Origin: Onchidella celtica
Taxonomy: Eukaryota; Mollusca; Gastropoda; Systellommatophora; Onchidiidae
Direction of reading: 5' to 3'
Assembly: GCA_963931925.1 (NCBI GenBank)
Contig: OZ007569.1
Location: 19,574,482 to 19,638,481, forward strand
Length of the DNA: 64,000 nucleotides
Below the pieces are notes generated by a model. It was not told where the DNA came from. It saw only the letters and a list, made by a program, of their open reading frames with translations, and searched no databases. Positions 52,433 to 64,000 of the stretch are shown piece by piece (the first letter of the stretch is position 1; each line of letters starts with the position of its first letter). A program made the position numbers and the translations under genes.

Positions 52433-52705
52433 CAAAGGGTGCCCCTACAGTCTGGACACATAGGATGCAACACACTTGATGAAACGCATCAAGAGTGAAT
52501 GTGCTCAAATTGACGGCGTGTGGAGTTACTGCATCGAGTTCACGTGAATCTTACAAAGCCCATCGATCTTTGCATCATATATGGCTGAGATCATATTGAA
52601 GATGTTATTTCTTAATATTCCAAGTGAATAAAATGTTGAAAATTGTGCATGTATTTCTTGGAAATATACATTTTGCCTGTGTGTCCAGACTTTAGGGACA
52701 CCCAG
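52433..52705. mobile_element. Mariner/Tc1-like MITE
   Basis: Bracketed by TA (52431-52432 and 52706-52707). The left end GGGTGCCCCTACAGTCTGGA and inverted right end GGGTGTCCCTAAAGTCTGGA form a strong inverted repeat reaching gacaca. 273 bp, no open frame. Confidence 0.75.
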
Positions 52706-53454
52706 TAGTGTGGCTCTATAGTTTTCCCGAATGATTAACTGATGCTTATATCTTTATATATACTGAAATCCACCTTGTTTTGTTATCTGTTTTCTCTTAG
52801 AAAAGCGGAAACAAAAGCATGAAAGTCAAGGCCAAGCAGACTTTCCTTCCTCATACAGCTAATTTTAGTAAGGTGTTTTTACACTTTTCTCCAAATGTCC
52901 CACAGACACCAAAAGCCTAAAAATCTTTAAAAAAACGGGCAAACATTTTAACCAGGACTTATCATTTTTATCTTATGTACATAGAGAGCCATAACGAGAA
53001 ACTCAAACAAAAGAGGTGAAAATCAAGCCAGGGCTCTGTGAACAGCCAAGCAAAAGGATTAAAAAGAAATCTTGACAAAAAAGACGAACGCCGAAAACAG
53101 AATCTAAGCCATGAAAGGGAATAATTTAAAAAGCCTCTACCCAGAGTGGAGGTTTCAGATCCATCCAGTGCAAATACTGGGAGAAAATGGTCAAACCCTG
53201 ACACAATATGAGATGGGTGTCGAGTTACAGAGATCACAGGCACTGAGATCAAAACAGGCATAGGCATATCTTCAGTTTCTCTCAAGCCATACATAGCCCT
53301 TCTTTTCAGATCTACGAAGTGAACGGTTTTTTTTTTTTTTTGCCTAACCCTCTAAATCTCAGTTCTCAAGGAGCTGAACTGGTTGTTTGTCTAATCTTAT
53401 CCTTTTTTTTTTTTTACCTTTCTTTCTATTTTGAGTTCTTGTGATCATCTTCTT

Positions 53455-53790
53455 GTAGAACTTCATGAAAGTGTAAAGGGGCTCTGTATCATGTTCTCTG
53501 AATTCATTCCATTTTACTTTGCCCTCTAATGATTGTTAAGACTATCAAAGAAATCACTGTACACTCTCCCAACTTCTCAAGTATGCAACTCTCATCATGT
53601 TCTGAGGAGAGAATTTCATGAAAAGTGTAACACGGCTCAGTATCATGTTCTCTGTATTCATTTTCTTTTATTTTGCCCTTCTCAGCAGGTCATTTGAAGG
53701 AAGTCTGTTAAGTCTTTTAAAGCAATCACTGTACATTTTCCCAACTTCTGCAGTATGTGACTCTCATCATGTTCTGATGACGAGTCTTAT
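53455..53790. repeat. Two-copy tandem duplication of about 160 bp
   Basis: cttcatgaaagtgtaaagggg ... gtatcatgttctctgaattc ... caatcactgtacattttccc ... ctctcatcatgttctgat phrases occur twice in order (from 53459 and from 53616). Confidence 0.8.
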
Positions 53791-53829
53791 CTTATCAAAT
53801 ATTTTTCAAACTTAAAAGAGAGGGAAAGA

Positions 53830-56800
53830 CTTCAATTCCCTGCATGCCCACAGAGGGTTTCCTGGCTTGATCTCAATTCTTTATAGTATCTAGAATTTTG
53901 TATCAACTTAATGGCCAACATTTTTATCCTTTATGTTTCTTCTTGTTTTTTGTATTTACCTCCATGAATTCAATGGTAAATCCTTGCTGAGTGGTGGAAA
54001 ACTTCAATTTATTGAAAGCGGTATAATGGCATTATGGTGGGGTATTAATAATTATGCAAACAATTATAGGTATCCTCACTGGTTTCTTCATTTTGAATGC
54101 ATGGTTTTCATAAAGGGTATTGCATGCAGTAAGGCACACTCAATATGAGACAAAATTGAAATTTGTAACCACTTCAATACTTATCTTTGGATAAATTTAT
54201 AAAGTGTGTAAAACAATATTCATTCAATATTGTGAATTACTTTGATTTTTTTAATCAGTAACTGACATTCCACAACCCATTTTCACTGTTTTTTGCTTCA
54301 GCTTTCTCCACACACATAATATAAATGTACACGTATATATATCATCTTCCTTCTTTCTGAAAAATTCTTCCTGTACAAATAGCCATCTATTACAGTCTGC
54401 CTGGCAATAGACTCAATTATGGAAAGAAAACCATTGATACATTGATACACAATATCACACCGGTCTGTGTTTATCAAGGAAATGATGAGACCGTGTTTGT
54501 CCACTATGGATTTTGGGGAGTTCATAGCTCAGCAATGTATTGGACAGGATGGCCGTAAAGGTCTCCGACTGATCAGTCTGTTGCCTCATAGTTGGCAGAG
54601 GAAACTTTTAATTTTGGCTGAGCAAACATGTGGTCTTAGATGATGAACTGACAGAGCTGAGCCAGAAAATGAAGGATTGCCTCCCCAATGTTTGCGCAGG
54701 GGGAAGGGTGTAGCTGAGAACGGAGGAAGAAAAGGGATGGAAGATTTTTCATCAGCCAGGGCTAGGCAGTGACACGCTGTCAAACAGGGAGTGTATCCCC
54801 ACGCAGCTGGGGTGACAATGCTGAACATGAAATGCTGATATGTGAAGATGAAATGAACTTACGAAAAGCTGAAAATTCACCTTGCAAAGGTTTTTAATAT
54901 AATAGCCCTGCAATGGCACCAGATCATAGAAAAAAATTATAAAAACCCCAACTGGTTCCAGAATAACAGTGTGAAATGAAAAAGAAAGGAATCAAGAACT
55001 GGTGGTTATAGAAGTGGATAACACGGTCATCTCTCAGATGTGAGACCACCCACAGATGTGACCATTTCAAAAGAAAACTCTCACACCTGCACTGGCCTGT
55101 CCAGGCACAAGCAATGCTGCCCCAGCACAGCAGACAGTGAAAACAGTTTGGATGCAAAATTTCAAGTCATCAATGACTGATGGAGGCATCTTGTCATCTC
55201 AGATGAACATACATATAAAAATCTTTTCATGATATCTAGCTCTACTTTGCAGAAACCACATTCCATTTTTGTAGTTGTAAAAAGTGTGAAATTCTAATTT
55301 TAATTGGTGATTAATATCAGCAATTTGAACTCCATTATTATCCATTCAGCTGATAGTAAATGTGGCTTGACAAATGTATGCAGACCTGTCCAAGTGTTAA
55401 TAACTAATATTTTATCTGACAGTGATAAATGAGATCTTAAGTCAATGTCATTGTTTTGCTATATATATATAAAAAACAATTATTGAAACTTACCTGCCTC
55501 TCTTTGGGTGCAGTATCAACTTTGATGTGATAAGCACACACAACACTTTTTTCCTCCAATCTAGGTCAGCATTATTCAAAATTTATCCATGAAAATGACA
55601 TTGTTCCCACTAAAAGCTGTGACTGATCTCTTGAACATTTCTGATGTATCAGACTCTACTGGCTGAACACTCATCATCTTCAGTAAAGTGTGAATCAGTG
55701 TACGGGCAGGAACCTGATGTAAAAGTGAAAATCGGATAGATAAAAGAATATGTGAACCATCAGAATGTACATAAAATGGCATAGCGTACAACTAAAAGGA
55801 TATTCAGCAAAAGCTAGTGCAGGTAAAAATTCACGTACAATCAATAAAAATCAAATAAAAAATACATGATGGCCCGTTAAAAAGAGAGAAAATTGGCACG
55901 ATACATCTCTAAAAATGGTATAATATTATGTTGCATATAAATATATACACCTATGCTAATTTTCTATGAGGAAAATGTAAAATGATAAAAGGAAACGGAA
56001 TTGAAAACTATTAGAATTAATTCTCAAAAATTGAATTATTGAAAAAAAAAATTTAAAAATTCTCTCACTCCACATGATGCTCATTACAGATTTGAACTAA
56101 AAGAAAAAAAAATTGAAATGGATTGAAAAAAGAAAAGGACCAGACTGCAAAGTTAGACAGCTTTAAAAAGGATTAACATTCTTATTATTTAAAAAAAATT
56201 CTTTTCACACATTTTTATCATGACTTTCAACTCTATACGAACGGAATCAAACAATAATTTTACATCATTTCATTATATTTTCCTCACAGTTTTTAATTTC
56301 CAATATACAAGTTGAAAAAATAAAACAGGTGACACTTGCTACTCAATTCAATGTTTAAAAAATTTGTACGTCAATAAATATTTGGTTTCAACATTCTTAA
56401 ATGAACTAGCATTAACCAGCGTGAGATCAATATATTGCGAGGTTGCTTTAAGAAAAAACATTGTTCACAAAAATATGGAAAGTACTTGCTCATGATATGA
56501 AAAAAAAAAAGACAAAGAAACTGAAGTGCACTAATTTGGACACAATGATAAATTAAAAAAAAACAACAACATTATCTTACAGCATACAGTGACTGCAAAA
56601 AATGTTCCATTGCTAGTTCAATTTTCATCAGACATGAACAGACTGCATTATACATCAGAAAGGAGGGTGAAGACTGTTGTTTACCACTTGCATTATCACT
56701 TTCACGATTGTTAATAATATCATTCTACATGTATTTATTTCATGTTCTCTAGGATTCAGTACTACATGATGCAGAAGTGGGATTAAAGAATGAGGATTCA

Positions 56801-59800
56801 TGACAAAAAAACAACAACATGACATTTTTGTGTAGAACTCACCGGACAAAGTGATAAATTGATATCACTGGGGGTATTTCCATTTTTCACCATTTATCCC
56901 CCACAGGATTTTGGTAAAATTCTGTCCTTCTATTCAATATTGACACTGCCTGGCTCCTACTGTTAGCTGAGACCTGTTTGACATGAAAACAGAGGTTAAA
57001 GAAATAAATTTTGATGAACATTTTACAGTACATGCAATTGAATCAATTCAGAGTTGAATTATGAAATACAACACCAAACTAAAATCAGCTATAGCAGTTC
57101 AGTCTGAAATACTGGTCAACTGATAAGCAACGGCTTCTCATCCGTACGCTAGATAACATAGTTAGGTACACTCTGTGAGAATTTACAGCAAATGCATACA
57201 ACAATTTACTATAACAAAGATCTAGCCGTGTTCAATTAACCCTACAGATGATTTTGGGTTTTAGCACTTATTACTGTACGAGCAAATTTTCTGAGATCTG
57301 ATTTTAATTGAGGTGAGGGCCAGATGTAAATTGTTTCAATTTTTAAAAACTTTCGTGTACCCTTAAATTTTTATAGCAAGCCATTTCACACATCATACTG
57401 AACGCAAGCAAAATGGCTTTTTGCTAATAAGAAAAACAAGTCTTTTGACAATGACATGTGCCTCCAGAATATGCTAATAAAATATAAGGTGATATTATTT
57501 CTAATAAATAGAAAAAAAACAACAACATTGGACATTACGCAATACATGCAACTGAACTGAAAACACAATCTTTTTTTTTACATATTATTCATTAACTGAC
57601 ATATTAAATTTTATTAGTGACAAGGTTGATGAATCAACCAAAATAAATAAATAAATAAAACTAGTACAAAAAAATTAACGAATGACAGAACTGCAAAAGA
57701 CCACAAGAAAATGTAGCACCACAAGTGACTGATGAAGAGCAGCTGTGTAACTAATTATCTTATAATAATTAAACCCATATCAAGTGAGCATCTGTTGCAA
57801 TTAATTAATTAAGTTGCAACATATCAACTTTTAATTTAACAGTCTTGAGTGGTCATCTATAATTTGTAACTCATTTTAAATTCAAAATAATCAACATGTC
57901 TCCATACCCCTAATCCCCCCCCCCCCTTTTTTTTTTAAAAATGAGAGTTATACGTCTACAAACCACCATCACTCCCAGGGAAAGTTAAAGTCCTGAAAAC
58001 AATTACATATTATTTTGCCAATCAGAAAAGATGCAATAATGATAAGTTGCAATAAGGGCACACATACTCTGGAAAAATGTAAAAGGGAAATACAGTTTGT
58101 AGAGAGTTGAAAATTGAGAATTCTTTCAAAAATACTGACTGGTTTCCGAGCCATACTTGATGCCCACTAAATTTATAGCTGCAAAAACAGGAAATATTCC
58201 TGGATCTGTAGTTTATAAAAAATTGGAGTTATAGTCTATAAATGTACCCTTCCTGTATGGATACATCTGCCAAACTCAATGTTTTTCATATTGTACAGCT
58301 GTAATTATATAATGCATAATGCTAAAAATTGAATTCGCTGTTATTGACCGTTATTATCTGAAACTGTCCAGGGAAGATTTAAACAGAAAAAGATTAACTC
58401 TGCTGTCCAGGGGAAATTTCCTCACTAATCCCTAGGAATGAAAGCTTATTTGTTCTCCCAGGTTGGGAGGAAGAAGGTTGAGCAAATATCTTGCAATGTT
58501 ATGGTAAAGCTTCACAAAACATGACTGAAAGAAAAAAGGCATTGAATGGCATTGATTAAGATGTCTAATGTTTGATTTGGAACATTCCTCTTTCTTGTTT
58601 AGCTTCTGGGTGAAATTGAAGGTGCCTGTGCCACATAATTAACCACACACATCTGAACTTCAAGCCATTGATTCTGAAGCTGGGCCCTAAAGGGTCAGGG
58701 GTCACACTGAAATTCAATGTTCCAGCCAATTAAAACTGTTGACACAGTCTCAGTGCTTCCAACATGACAGGCTGACTTTTCCGCTCAGAAAAATGGGCCC
58801 CAATGAACGATCTACCGCGGTCAGTGTTTGCTTTCTGACCATTGACATCCCCAAGTCTATCAAGTCGAACACGGGAACATTAAGTGAGTTTTTGTCGGCT
58901 CAGGGTACCCAGCCAATCAACGGTGCTGGGCAGGATGGACGTACTGTGGGTTGTACTAGATTAAAGGGTGACCAGGGTCAACTAAGACTCTCCATGGGCA
59001 CAAGAGAATCTCTTTTGACTAGGTCTTTCTCTTAGCTCTCTTATTCTGGCATGGCTGAGTGATAACAATTTTTTTTTTAAATGCCATTCCTGGACCCCTT
59101 ACTTCCACTTCCTTTCTTACAATAAATAGACTGCAGCTATCAGATCTATATGGAGGAAAGATATTATTATGATTAACAGGAGGATATGTATAACATATCA
59201 TAAATGATATATAATAACATATAAGAAGAAAGGTTTAAAGTAAAATATTCAATTAATAATAATATTCACTCAATTTAAGTGAAGGAACTCTGGGAAATTT
59301 GATTGCAGACAAGTACATCTGATAAAGTTATGGGTAAAGAGATGAGGGCAAATGCTTGAGTCTGGGGGGAAACACAGAACAAAGAGAGAAAGGTGTTGTT
59401 GGGGAAGGACAAGAGGGGTAATCAGTCAACTAGAAATGTTTGCCTTCTTTCCCCTATAATTGAATCAGGAGAGTAAACACTTGTCCATTTTTCAATGCTG
59501 GTGGCCGGGTGAAATCATTAAATCTATGCCAAACCATCTCTGTTATCAAAAGTTTCCCCCCAGCGTGACTGTGACTGCGGCATTGGAGTGCAAAATGAAC
59601 AATGAACTAGGTCCTGACACCTTTTTGGCCTCTATCCATTACCACTTCAGAAACGTCACGGTGCCCTTTTAGATGTAACATGAGACTCCCATTGCCAAGG
59701 AGCATAGTGTGTGCTTAGCGAAATGGCACTCTTCTCTGGAAACCTCATCTCAGATGCCAGCAGACTTATCAGTATAAAATCTACACCCTAAGTTTTACAT

Positions 59801-61900
59801 GAATGAGTTTAGTTTTAAGCATGAACCTGAAGGAAAGGAAAAGAAGATTTTGAATTCTGTTGTTAGATCTAGGACCTCAAGCTTGTGAAGCTGCAATTTT
59901 GTTAGTGCTAGCAGGCCATGTTCTCAAAAATTGCATGTTTAATCAATTTAAAAACAAACCTAAATATATGTGCTAGTCACTTTTGTTATTTGCTAAATAT
60001 GAAGAATTTGAAGTTCTCAATTCTATAATAAACACATTCAGTTTCACCAGTGTCAATTTTCTTTAATCAGCTCCTTCCTTTTATTCATTTCTTTGATCCA
60101 TTCATTTTCTTTTTTTAACAAAGTCTGGTTCTTTAAAAGTCTTTTTTCATGGTAAATAAAACTAGTCATTATTAAATTATTTTAAAACTGGACAAAAAGC
60201 TTTCTACTCATGAGACAAAATGCTGGAAGAACCGATAGAGTAAGAGAAATATAAAATCCTATGATATATTTCTATGAAAGAATGGACTATTTTATCTAAA
60301 TTATTATTGATTAGAAATAAATGTGGTCTTTCTGGATATAAAATATGACTACAGATCAGCCATGATGTATTTCAGCCTTTGAAATATCATACAGGGAAAG
60401 AAGGATAAAAGCCAGGGCTTCCTATCTTAATGGCTGTAAATCGCACAGAGTGCTTTGTGGGGCTAAAAACTCCCTGTGCATTGAACAAATATTTGCCAAT
60501 CCTCGGATTTATTACTGGTGTTTGATTATCATTCCAAGCCAGGCCTAATCATGGTGGCTGGAGCAATTAGAGCAGCATCCCACTTGGGGCGCTTGCTAAT
60601 ATTGTGTAAACTGGTGGTAAAAGAGCCGTGATGACACATAACTATACATTACAGTTTTCTGTGAGCATATGAAATAATTTCCATATCCAGGTATTAAAAA
60701 TAACTATTTTCCCATGCCAAAATGTTATGAATCTCTAACATCGGTTGCTGTTGATTTCATTTTTGCCTGCATAATTTGAGACTGATAATGTTAATGGATC
60801 CAGAATACACAAAAAAGATATCACATTACACTCTGAAAGCAAGAAAACTATTTTGCCATGGATTATTCAACCTGAACTGACAGACTGCCACCACTGATTG
60901 ATGTAACATAAAACAAAGTTTTAAAGCATTGAGTGTTTTATAAACACATGTAATTACTTCTCCTGCTCTGATTAATATTCTCTGAAAGTGTAGCAAGTTT
61001 TCGTTTTCTGGCAAATTTGTTTGTGACAGACAGTGGGTCAACCTATCGTATTCTGAAATGTTTTTCAAACAAGAGAACTTGTCAACTTGTACCGTGGCAC
61101 ATTTGTCGGGGAATCAACCAATGCCCGGCTCGGGCCAGAAACCAACAATGCTTAAATATGCAGTTTATGTTCAACTAATAGAGACAGAATGAGGAAATAT
61201 AACAGAATGTTACAGTGCTTAATGCTGTGAATAATACAATTTTGGATATTTTGGCCGATATGGATACACAACTATTGACTATATTAATTAACATAAAAGT
61301 TAAATCAGAGGGTTATCATTTCTAACAAGGTTAGTTCTGCAAAACAAGGGTGTAATGCCAAATCTAAAAATTTGAAATACTTCTTTTCAATCATGCCACA
61401 GACGGTACAATTCGTTCTACCTGAGCTTAGGTTTCCACAAAGATGGTGTGAATGAGGTTATTGTTAATGAGGATGCTTCGTTTATGAGATGAATATGTTA
61501 TACTTATAGTCCCTAAACAAATATTAAGTGTACTGATCTAAGAATTCTCAAAAACTTTCCAGATTATTTTTAGCACAGCAGCCATTACTATGAACCATGT
61601 GGCTGTTCTTCGGTAAGAATACAAATCCTGTAGCTAGATGAGAATTATATTCAGACAGTGCGGGAACTCTCTACTAATTTGTACTCACCAATAGATCTTA
61701 AAATCTATAACATAACTGTATATGTTTATAAACTAAACGTTTTGAGCCTGTCCAGAGCTCTTTAGCGGGAGCAACACCCTGGCTACATCCTTGGTGTTTG
61801 TCTCAAAAGGACATGAGAACTTGATCTAGTCTATTCTAAGTCAAGAATCTAAGTTGGGTTGTCGATGTGAGTGATGCTGATTTTCCTGGTCTACTTTAAT
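53830..61900. other. AT-rich stretch without recognisable genes
   Basis: Open frames here are short and none shows a family motif I recognise. A 98-residue frame at 58739-59035 and an 80-residue one at 54586-54828 (minus) were considered and not supported. Repeats are scarce compared with the rest of the window. A segment at 54020-54110 (ggcattatggtgggg ... ttttgaatgcatgg) is a diverged copy of 50700-50790. The block could be a long intron or intergenic regulatory sequence. Confidence 0.5.
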
Positions 61901-61933
61901 ACCAAAAATTAATGCCTTTAGTTTAAAATTTGA

Positions 61934-62040
61934 GTCTAGATCTAGATCTAGATCTAGATCTAGATATCTAGCCTAGATCTAGACTCTATATCTAGATCTA
62001 GATCTAGACTATATAGAGTCTAGATAAATATCTAGTCTAG
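61934..62040. repeat. (TCTAGA)n-type palindromic repeat
   Basis: tctagatctagatctagatc runs with tatctag variants. Each hexamer unit is self-complementary, so single strands can fold on themselves. Shorter runs occur at 13268-13345 and 19408-19475 inside the THAP/YqaJ transposon. Confidence 0.9.
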
Positions 62041-63549
62041 CTGCCAACAGAAGTTTGAGTGGGTTCTGTGCCCAGACGAACATCGGCCTACGGCCTCGAT
62101 GATACAAACTGACTAGACCCTCACGTCGTTACATATCAATCATTGCTTTTTTTTCCAATGACAATTGGATAAACTAACAAAATTAATAAGTACCGAAAAA
62201 ATATATAGGGTTTTTTATCAAAAAGTGGCGCTCGAGTAAGGTACTCCTCCCTGGGTTTCAACTGCTTGCGCAAAGTCTTTTAAATTTTAATTTACGACAG
62301 CACATTTCTGTGTTAATGAAGCATGCATTTGCTAAATAAAAATAGAAGAGAAAGAATGTAACTACAAAATCCAGCTTCTCTTGTGCACGTTCATAATCGA
62401 AGAACTGCTGGAACTGTGAAACCTCGATGCTTGATTGTTTGATCCAAAATACAGGAACAACTTCCTTACTACTTTTATTATCTTTTTCAGTAGAGAGTTC
62501 TGATTTTGTGCAAAAATCTTTATTCGGTGCTGTGGGCAACGAATAAAAGCCATAGACTAAATAAGCGTCTACCAATCCAAAGATGTATTTAATTATGCAG
62601 TCTCAAGCAGATCCCCCCCCCCCCCGCCAGCATTGCTTTTATTTAATACTCTGATTCACCACCTGCAGAAAAAGAAAAAGCATTTTCTAATCTTGCCTAA
62701 AACTAGACGAGTAGAAAATTAAATAATTTAATTAGTTGATTTACTTGCTTATATTAATTCAATACTGAACAGCAAATAAACTCTCTGGATGAGATAAAAG
62801 TGAACAGCCAAATGAATCAGCTCCACGATGCTATAAGTCATTAGTTTACTGGCTGAACTGTGAACTTTATAGGGTGACTCATCGGTGACTGATTAACGGA
62901 TTGATTGATATATTAGGTATCCTGGCCTGCGAGTTGCCGAATTACCTGATTTGACAAAACTATGATAAGCTTGGTTATCCTCATATTAGAAGCTGTCGAT
63001 AACTATACTTCCCTCAACTTAACTCTTTATAAGCTCCGAAATATTGAGATGAGATTTGCTTGAGGCACCGAACAGGACATTCCCTGCTGCTAATCCTTAA
63101 GAGGATATAATCTTTTCAGGCTGCTTTTTGAAAGGAAAATTAATCATCATACCTAAGCCTTGACTGTCCCAGATTTTACAGAGTTCAGAATGATTATATA
63201 TTTGCGCCATGGGAAAATTAAGTTTTGTTTGCAAGGTGACTTTGAAAAAAAAAAAAGGTTTAGAGTTAGCCTACTGTTTCTGTTAGGATTAGGTTGAACT
63301 AATTGGCCTAAAAAAACATCTTATTTGTGAAATAACATTTCAGAAACTGGCTACTAATTGATAGGCTATTAAGAATAGTATTGAGGGTATTTTAGCATCA
63401 TAGCCCTTTTGTCGACTTATGTTGGGTCCAGTTGACAAACTAGACCTTGTACTCACCAAGGCGGTTTCTTTAAAATAATATTTATTTGTGTCATTCTCTT
63501 TTCATTTTGCATGTATGGTCTGTGTGATCTCTCTTTATTAAAAATTAAA

Positions 63550-63592
63550 TTATTATATCATTATTATTATTATTATTATTATTATATTATCA
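63550..63592. repeat. (ATT)n microsatellite
   Basis: attattatt run of about 35 bases. Confidence 0.9.
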
Positions 63593-63667
63593 ATACCACT
63601 CTTCCATTATAATCTTAATCTTATATACAAGTATGATAAATAATGTTCCCAAACAGTCAGTTGGATT

Positions 63668-63760
63668 AGAAAGAGAGAGTGAGAGAGGGAGAGAGAGGAG
63701 AGGGAGAGAGAGGAGAGGGAGAGAGAAAGGGATAAAGAGAGAGAGAGAGAGAAAGAGAGA

Positions 63761-63801
<41 letters not shown>

Positions 63802-63846
63802 AAGAGAGAGAGAGAAAGGGAGAAAGAGAGAGAGAGAGAGAGAGAA
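63668..63846. repeat. (GA)n-rich microsatellite
   Basis: About 180 bases of interrupted gagaga repeats. The charged (+) and Ser/Leu-rich (-) open frames here are artefacts of it. Confidence 0.95.
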
Positions 63847-64000
63847 GCCTAAACAAGAGATGTTGAATATGAAACGGCTCTCGTGGCCGCCCAAACAGCA
63901 TTAAAAGAAACAAAAACAAAACAAAAAACAAACCGCCAACTCGGGAAGCTCTATCTAAGAATCACAGCACTGTCCGCCATTGTCCCATCGTCGTCTTATC

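Noticed and set aside
58739-59035. 98-residue plus-strand open frame
   Set aside because: It has balanced composition but no family motif, no homologous exon nearby and no convincing flanking splice sites. Not enough to call a gene.

Overview
This looks like nuclear DNA of an invertebrate animal, most likely a mollusc. Genes are split into short exons with GT/AG introns, no bacterial-style coding is visible, and the window is full of small mobile elements and microsatellites. The mollusc assignment is inference: it rests on tandem ependymin-related genes, a tRNA-derived SINE, Helitron and MITE content, and a possible immunoglobulin-like exon fragment. All gene models were spliced by eye, using reading-frame continuity, splice sites and family motifs.

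1-22 kb holds all the recognisable genes. Two ependymin-related (EPDR/MERP-type) genes lie head to tail on the minus strand. Gene A (2213-5858) shows its four C-terminal coding exons, but its signal-peptide and small second exons were not found. Gene B (7967-21441) has six exons including the signal-peptide exon, but its third exon carries a net frame shift with an early stop. It is either a pseudogene or an assembly homopolymer error.

A complete-looking 7 kb DNA transposon (about 12800-19875) sits in intron 2 of gene B. It carries two genes that read inward from opposite ends. One is a four-exon THAP zinc finger/coiled coil/DDE transposase (+, 12896-17499, 513 aa). The other is a four-exon SWIM zinc finger/YqaJ nuclease (-, 15401-19848, 492 aa). 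Both are fully open with phase-matched splice sites. Their last exons are interlocked: each lies inside the final intron of the other gene on the opposite strand. From memory, the protein set fits the ISL2EU-type superfamily.

22-64 kb shows no gene I can support. It contains Helitron-like elements (one single copy, one tandem trimer, one diverged), hAT-, mariner- and piggyBac-like MITEs, a four-copy foldback MITE family, a SINE, many local tandem duplications, and GA/GATA/AACC microsatellites. 53.8-61.9 kb is AT-rich and mostly repeat-poor, and could be intron or intergenic sequence.
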